A stretch of 64,000 bases of DNA from Gyrodactylus bullatarudis (lineage: Eukaryota; Platyhelminthes; Monogenea; Gyrodactylidea; Gyrodactylidae), in the NCBI GenBank assembly GCA_012064415.1, contig SSNU01001268.1, forward strand, positions 124,001 through 188,000, given 5' to 3'. Shown here piece by piece: positions 57,545 through 64,000 of the stretch (within the stretch, counting starts at the first letter, position 1; the number at the start of each line of letters is the position of its first letter). Under the pieces are notes generated by a model. The model saw only the letters and a list, made by a program, of their open reading frames with translations. It was not told where the DNA came from and made no database searches. The translations under genes and the position numbers were made by a program.

Positions 57545-59158
57545 TTATTTGGCACATATTTCACATAAAACTTTAAAATGGACATTACAAACAGGATTGT
57601 TACACTGAAAACATCTTGTCTTTGTTTTTCTATCCTTATTTCTTGGACATTGAGTACATCTTGATTTTGCGGGACTTGAGCATAAATTTTTACTTGGTGA
57701 TGCATGTTCATCAATGGAAATTTCCAAAACCCTTTTTTTTACAATTGAATTTTTCTTCATCAGTTGTTTGGATAGTACCTTTAGAAACTCTCTTCGTATT
57801 TTTTTGGAGATTTTTCGAAATCTTTCCATTTCAAACGATACAGCACTAATGAATTATTTGCTGCAATATCAATAAGGTTCCAAAAGAGAGTTATAGGCCA
57901 ACATAACGTCTTTCTCCTGCAGGAATAGTTTCCAACTAGTTGGTCTAATACACCCACACCTCCTTTAGTTGAATTGTTATAACTGATTACCTCAGGCAGA
58001 TTCGAAACGTTTTCTTTCAAATCAGGATGAAGAGTTGACAAAATAAGAACAGGCTTGTTTTTCTTTTGTCCATATCTGAGGATTGAAGTCTGTGGTTGGT
58101 AGATGATTGATTGCGAATCTTTTTCAATTTTTTTATCTTCAAATTTTCTAGATTTTCTTATCGTTCCCACATAAGCTGTTTTTTTAGATAGTAAATAATT
58201 TGATAGCTCCAGGGAAGTAAAAAAATTATCGGCAGTTATCGTTCGGCCTTGATTCAAATACTGATACGATAGTTCTTTGACAACACGCTCTCCCTATCCT
58301 TTGTCCATTCTGCTTCCTTCCTTTTCACAATAAATCTGTGCGTTGATCAAATATGAGGTTTGAGCGTCACATAAGGCCCATATCTTTATACCATATTTCC
58401 CGGGCTTCGAGGGAATGTACATTCTGAAAAGACAATTCCAATTGAAGCTGACGAGCTGTTCATCAACAGTCATTTTTTCAGATGGAATATAGTTTTTTCT
58501 ACAATTTTCAGTGAAAATGTCAAATAATTCCCGGAAAGGTCGCAATTTATCTCGATTTGGAACTGAACTTCTGGTACATTTGTCATCGAATCGAAGAAAA
58601 CGCTTTATTTCTTTGAATCTACTGTTACTCATTAATTCTTTGACCTCATTCGAGCCATACTCGCTATCCGATAATTCATCAAGCTCCTTATTTTTCTGTT
58701 TAGAAACACCGAAATATAGACAAATTCCAATCGAAGATTTGAGCTCATCAATGTCGAGAAATTTCACCTTTGAAGCTTGAGCGGAAATAAACTTATTTGT
58801 ATTTTCAACAATCAAGCTCAGTAAATTTAAAATAAAGAAGACTGAAGAAGTCCAAATGATCAACAGCTTTTTCTGAATGTTTATTCAAGCCAGTCTTGAA
58901 ACGCATGATCTTTTGGGATCCTGTCTTCGAAATTTTAGGTCTTCTATCATAAGTATAATTTCCACATTTTGAAATCAATGATTGGGGGGAATTTTGCTTT
59001 GTTTGAGAATATTCTTCTTCTTCGCTGTCTGAATTCTCATTAGGAATGATGTAATCTTCATCAGAACCATCTTCACTTGTAAAATCCTCTTCATCAGAAT
59101 CCAAAATTTCTGCTGTAATCGCTTCAGATACGCAAGAAAATACGTCTTTACTTGACAT
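57545..59158 (-). pseudogene. piggyBac-type transposase, broken by frameshifts and a stop
   Basis: Read on the minus strand from ATG 59158: an acidic N-terminus (EILDSDEEDFTSEDGSDEDY), then the piggyBac core LIVENTNKF, MTVDEQLVSFNWNCLFRMY, IPSKPGKYGIKIWALCD, TADNFFTSLELSNYLLSK, TKGGVGVLDQLVGNYS and RRKTLCWPITLFWNLID. The catalytic aspartates (VDEQ, ADNF, LDQL) are all present. A C-terminal cysteine-rich zinc-binding tail follows (SRCTQCPRNKD, TRCFQCNNPVCNVHF, CEIC). The frame is broken near 58850 (frameshift), at 58294-58296 (TAG before GERVVKEL) and near 57810 (frameshift), so it is a relic. A palindrome GGTCCATTGGACC lies about 90 bp upstream (near 59250). TTAA target duplications and terminal inverted repeats were not identified. 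Confidence 0.92.
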
Positions 59159-60134
59159 GAATCAATTTTAAAATTAGAGAAATAGCTATGGCTTGAATCT
59201 GTTGGTTTATTCCTCTATAAAAATATAACTAAGCTTTAGAAAAATGGTAGGGGTCCATTGGACCTCAAAGAAATATGTTCGTTAGAAAATTTTTATTATT
59301 TCTTTGTTATTGTTTATTTACTTTGTTTGATTGATAAACACCTTAAGAAAGAATAACAAAAAAAATCGCTCATAAATATTTGAAATTTTGATTGTAATCA
59401 AGATCAGAAACTGGGTTGGGTTCCGGATGAGGGTTAACTAGATACGATTAATTGGGATTAACATTTATAAAAATAACTCGGAGTTGGCCATTCAAGTTGA
59501 GAAAAAGTTCATTTTTATAATTTCGAAAAATACATACCGATTTCTCACCATAATGACAAGTTTTTCGAGTGTTTTGTTTATTCCAAATTAACTGTATTTA
59601 AATTAAAATCAATATAAATTTTGAAAATTTGCAGTATGGCGCATTTTCGAAATTCAAAGATCCCCCTAATTTTCATCAAATTGGCTACTTATCGGCTCAT
59701 TTCATTATAACAGTTGAAAAAATAGTAATCATAAATACTCTTAACCGCCCCCATCTGAAATTATTAAACCAATGCAAGAACAAATTATTATTGAGTTTTG
59801 TAAAAATGAAAGTCTAATGAGACTTGTTATCAGATCTTCCTCATGAACCTAAATCAGGATACCAAGTTAGAAAAATCTGCGAAAGATTCTAAAATTAGAC
59901 CATGGAAAGAAGTTGATTTTTACTAAGAGATCCAAAGTATTAGTAAAAGTCTATTCTAATTCCCAATATTCTTGGATAAATAACTAGTTTGTACTTTCCT
60001 TTTATCATTTAATTGACAGTATTTACCTCGTTCGGAAAACTTTCCAGTTCATGTTCCCCATTGAAAATTTCCAAGAATCGAATCTTGTTTAGCGTAATAT
60101 TAATCTTGAGATTTGATACCAATAACAAACTAAC
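59159..60134. other. Flank of piggyBac relic and Kunitz-gene intron, no gene seen
   Basis: AT-rich. Contains the piggyBac upstream palindrome and then the sequence following the Kunitz exon donor at 60133-60134. The next Kunitz-gene exon was not recognised. Confidence 0.5.
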
Positions 60135-60389
60135 CTTTTATACTGAGTGGGCGACAAGTTTTCTCACATTCCTGTTGAGTGTTGAAAGAGTTCAACATTG
60201 AATCTAGTTTAGCTTCTGGTGTTGGGTTTGCAGAACAAATGTAGTCTTCGATATCCTCCATGTTTGTACAGATCTCTTCGAATACACACCGATCTGTTTC
60301 AAGAGAATAATACCATTTGAGAATTCTTTTTTCGACGCTACAATTCAAGGGTTTTGTTGATTGCACTGAGGTCCTCGCGAAACATCGAT
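60135..60389 (-). CDS. Internal exon encoding a divergent Kunitz/BPTI-type domain
   Basis: A 255-nt exon with acceptor TTTATAG and donor GTTAGT, entered with two bases of a split codon and left with one, so it is internal. The protein reads RCFARTS, LNCSVEK, WYYSLETDRCVFEEIC, EDYICSANP, NSFNTQQECEKTC. The YY-x-DRC segment, the Asn-Ser-Phe core and the final EC-x-x-x-C... arrangement fit a Kunitz serine-protease-inhibitor fold, although loop lengths are longer than in classical BPTI (about 58 aa) and there are seven cysteines. No signal peptide exon or further domain was found in the window; the gene probably extends to the right or left through large introns. Inhibitory activity cannot be inferred. 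Confidence 0.72.
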
Positions 60390-63300
60390 CTATAAAGAAT
60401 GAAATCAAAGATTTTCACCTTGTTTTTAAAAATATTGAGTTTCTTATAAATCCATAGTAAATTATCATCTTTATTTTAATGAATTAATTTGTTAGTCATA
60501 GTCTATAACTGGTGAAACAAGTGGTTTCAAACACACTAGATTGAAGTTTACGGGAGTTTGAATATCCAAAAAATGATCTTCCAGAACTAGGTCAAGTAGT
60601 ATAAATTGAGTTTGCGAAAAGCAAAAATTATGATGGCATTAATGGTCTAGCTTATTTTTTGAATATCTCTTTTCATTTCCGTTGAACCTCACTGTATTTT
60701 TCATTAATTATCCCAGTAAAAACTCAAATAAAATCCTAGCCTTGCTTCAATCAAAAGAGGAGAGAATACTTAGACATTAGCAAAATTTCATTGAATTCAG
60801 TATTCAAATATTAATCGTTATAAGAAAAATGTTTTACATCTTTGAAGAAAATCTCTTCACTAGTATTCAAACCGTCCTATTCTTAATAACTATAGCCCAT
60901 AATAGTCTAGACTTTTATGTTTTATCAAGTCGAATTATGTGTGAATCAGCAACATTTTATCCTGTTAAAACAAGCTTTAAAAATATTTTATGTTCTTATG
61001 TAGTAGTTTATTACCTGAAAAAAAAGATCTAAAAATAATGCTGCCTATTTTTTCGGTTGAATTCACATAGAGAGCATTAGGATTAAGATTTAACTGAATT
61101 TAATTATTACAATTTGAAATGAAAAAATGTTATTCTGGTAGCTTGAGCACCCATCTTCTTCCAAAAACAAGCAATATCAAATATTTAACTTAGCATTTGA
61201 TAATGTCCAAATTCTGAGTTAAAATCATTGCTTAATCTACGATTCTGAAAGCTTATTTCAAAATTAAACTCTGGAGAAATTAAACTATATGAAGTAATAA
61301 AAAATTGGTATTTAAAATTCTTATGATTCCTGTATTGATACTTAAATCAATCAGGAAGAAAGTAAATCGCATTTGCTAAAATGTTCCTTGATGTCAGCAA
61401 TCATAGACTTTTCATCGCGATAGTATTGAGCATAAACTTTAGTTTTGAAAGATATTTTTCAGATATTATTCGAGAAAAATTTCAACAACTAAACTAAAAT
61501 CGTTATGAAGAATCTATGCTACCAGAAGAACTACTTGGTTCACAATTACTATAAAAATAAACTAAAATCAAAGAGAAAATCTCTGTTTTTTAAATTTCCA
61601 GAAATTCAAACATTTTTTTATACCTAAGGAAAATAATAAAAATGTCTTGAAAATGTAAATTTAGTAAAGGTACATTGAATAAAATACAGAATTTCTCTTG
61701 TTAATGGGTTTCACCAAATAAAATTGGCAATAAAACTCACAATAAAAAAACAAATACAGAAATTCAATTTAAATTAGCTATTTCAAGTATTTTTACTTTC
61801 CGTTTTTACAGTAGCTTAGTACAACTATTCTTTATATAAAAGCTCAAATGATTCAATGTCTACATCATTTATTAGGAAAAACCAGATTATAAAACTGAAT
61901 TTAGTTCTGCAATTTGATAAACTGAAAAACCATTCGTAACTCCATTATTGGACCAGAAAGAAATTCAATATTGAAAAATGAAGTAGTTTTGAACTTATCA
62001 TTATCTTACAAATAATTCACAGTAAGTCATACTTGAAAAATAGGTCCCAAAAATTATACAACTTCAAATCAAATCGAGCACCAAGCCTTTTGAATGCTTA
62101 TATTGTCTGGCTAGGGTAGTAGTCTGACAGGGACTCATGAAATAATATTGTGCAAGTAATATTAACTGAAATGACTGATTGAACCAATGAAAACTATTCA
62201 AATTAATGTAAACGAATATGATATTATCTCCAATCATTAGAAATTATAAATATTTACAATATGTGAAATTTTACTCCCAAAAAAATCTATTTTTAAATTC
62301 ATTTCAAAAATTAGAAAATTAGAAAAACCGTTTGATGATTATAATAAATCTCCTCTAACCTTTGAAAGGTTTATTATTTCATGGGAAAAAAGGTATTCCT
62401 ATCAAAATTCCTAAGTGCCATAAGAAAATAATTATTGCTTTCCATTTCAAAGCAATTGTGCGCTACGATAAATGTCTGATCCTTTTCATGGCTCTAATTT
62501 TAAAAATATTTTCAAATTTTCAGAAATCAATTTTATAATAAAAATTGAAGGCTTCAATATAGGAAATCTTAATAACATTTTGACACTTCAGACTTTGGAT
62601 TTCAACACGTCTTAGTCGGAGTTGGGAGAAGCTCCTTGAAAAACTTTTGGATAATTTTTGAATTTATACCCAAAATGATTGAAACGATTTAGCGAAGACT
62701 TGTTAAAGCCCATTGCTGTCGACCAAAAAAGCATGAGAACAATTTTTAGAATCCTTTTTCTGAATGGGAAATAATTTTATTTTTGAGAGAATATAATAGG
62801 TTATTTCAAGATCAATTATCAAAACTAAATTGGTATCTGAACTCTTTTTCATCTGGGCTTCTAATTTTCACACACAGAAGATATCATAAAATTCAGCCTA
62901 CATAATTACTTATGATTCTAAAAGAAAATTTGCAAGTATAGATTTTTTACCTTGCTTGCTTGCTTCAGCGTTTAATTATTATTTCACCGCTAAAATTTAT
63001 AACGTGTCAAATTTTCTTCTCAAGATAACTTTCAAAGGATATGGAAAAATTCGAACTTCTTTGCATGAATCTCATCGAAAATTCGATTATAATGAAGATT
63101 TTTTCGAAATCGAGATCTAGTTGCCGACCGTTAAAGATAAAAAATGAAATGAAAACTAAAGTCAGTTTTCAAACTTAAATTTGGCGCAAGAATTCCATTT
63201 TTCGAATTTTGAACTAAACATTTTTATTGATTTTAAAGTGGAAAAATAATCAAAATATGTTTTTCATGGCCAAAATTAGACAAGAAAATAAAATTTTATT

Positions 63301-64000
63301 TCAGATTTGAATTTTATCTCTTGTTTGTTTGGGAGTCGAAATTCGATTTCTTGAGCATTTTGACTAGTTGAAAATCACTGAAATTTCGATAATTCAAAAA
63401 ACCCTTGAAAATGGAGGAAAAATCGAAAATTAAATGGAAATATTCGGCTAACCATATTTCTCATTTCATTTTTTTGCTTTAAACTGTAAAAGTAGGCAAC
63501 ATGATCTAGACTCCTAAAAATCTTCTGAAAAAAAAAAATCTTCTAAAAAATTTTAATTCTTGATGGAAAAGTTAAAAAAGGTTTTGTAAAGATCACAGAT
63601 TTCCAACTTCATATCAACAAACTTTAGGTTCAGAATCCAACAATATATTTAACCAAATTATCTTGGAATTTTTTCAAAAGTTTTTATTAAAAAGAATGAA
63701 AGTTGTTATTTCAGATCACAATAAATCCAAAATTTGTTAATAGGATCACACCTGAACTGTGAAACAAATCATGAAATGAGTTTTGCAACCTTCATTAGTC
63801 ATTTACTAAATTACAACTCCTGATAATTCTATGATTTCGTTCTACTCAAAGTAAATTGAGAATATTATGCGAATTAGAATTTTTTCGCCACTAAAATCTC
63901 ATACGTTACTATTCAGGCATCTTCGAAATCCTTTCCGAATATTGTTAAGTTATTTTTAAACTATGCCAATTTTAAAATAATTTATTATAATTAACTGTTC
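60390..64000. other. No gene recognised to window end
   Basis: AT-rich with only short chance frames. The 5' exons of the Kunitz gene (minus strand) should lie here or beyond 64000, but I could not identify a signal-peptide or further Kunitz exon. Confidence 0.5.

Overview
The window is eukaryotic and metazoan: AT-rich DNA, spliced genes with GT-AG introns, and animal families (MAST kinase, the inner-nuclear-membrane protein MAN1, a Ly6/uPAR surface protein, an ATGL-like patatin lipase, SDE2, a Kunitz domain). Dense Penelope-like retroelements (PLEs) carrying GIY-YIG endonucleases, a piggyBac relic and very short introns suggest an arthropod such as a mite or other chelicerate, or a crustacean. 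The species cannot be fixed from the sequence alone.

Layout. 1-13466 (minus): a MAST-type Ser/Thr kinase gene. I resolve twelve exon segments in a continuous frame of 1548 codons; the PDZ domain runs off the left edge. Its introns hold a perfect 74-bp foldback, a rearranged PLE tandem junction and a second foldback with ~300-bp arms. 13749-25321 (plus): a 179-aa protein with a cysteine-rich tail, MAN1 (three exons, with a PLE fragment in intron 2), a 117-aa protein, and a 2438-aa repeat protein. The last two share a C-terminal CxxCxxLCKxC motif. 25.3-43.3 kb has no gene I can support; it holds a MITE-like element and a decayed PLE (33.8-36.2 kb). 43.3-45.9 kb (minus): a Ly6 domain followed by a mucin-like stalk and a probable GPI signal. 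46.8-47.3 kb: a 184-aa Cys/His-rich protein. 48.5-50.7 kb: a divergent pair, an unrecognised 222-aa protein and an ATGL-like lipase, with 116 bp between start codons. 51.4-52.5 kb (minus): SDE2. 52.6-55.1 kb: a young PLE with identical flanking pseudo-LTRs, interrupted by a 250-N assembly gap. 57.5-59.2 kb: a broken piggyBac transposase. 60.1-60.4 kb: one Kunitz exon of an otherwise unresolved gene. The rest to 64 kb shows nothing convincing.

The most striking non-gene signal is a recurring candidate hammerhead ribozyme (core CTGAYGA, exactly 8 nt, GAAA, a short helix III, and a 4-bp helix I) at seven places. It sits about 155 nt after PLE stop codons and about 30-35 nt before PLE start codons, i.e. 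at the junction of head-to-tail PLE copies. One pair lies back to back in a perfect hairpin inside a MAST intron. A second signal is a set of ultra-short introns (26, 26, 31 and 35 nt) in neighbouring genes, supported by reading frame and protein homology.
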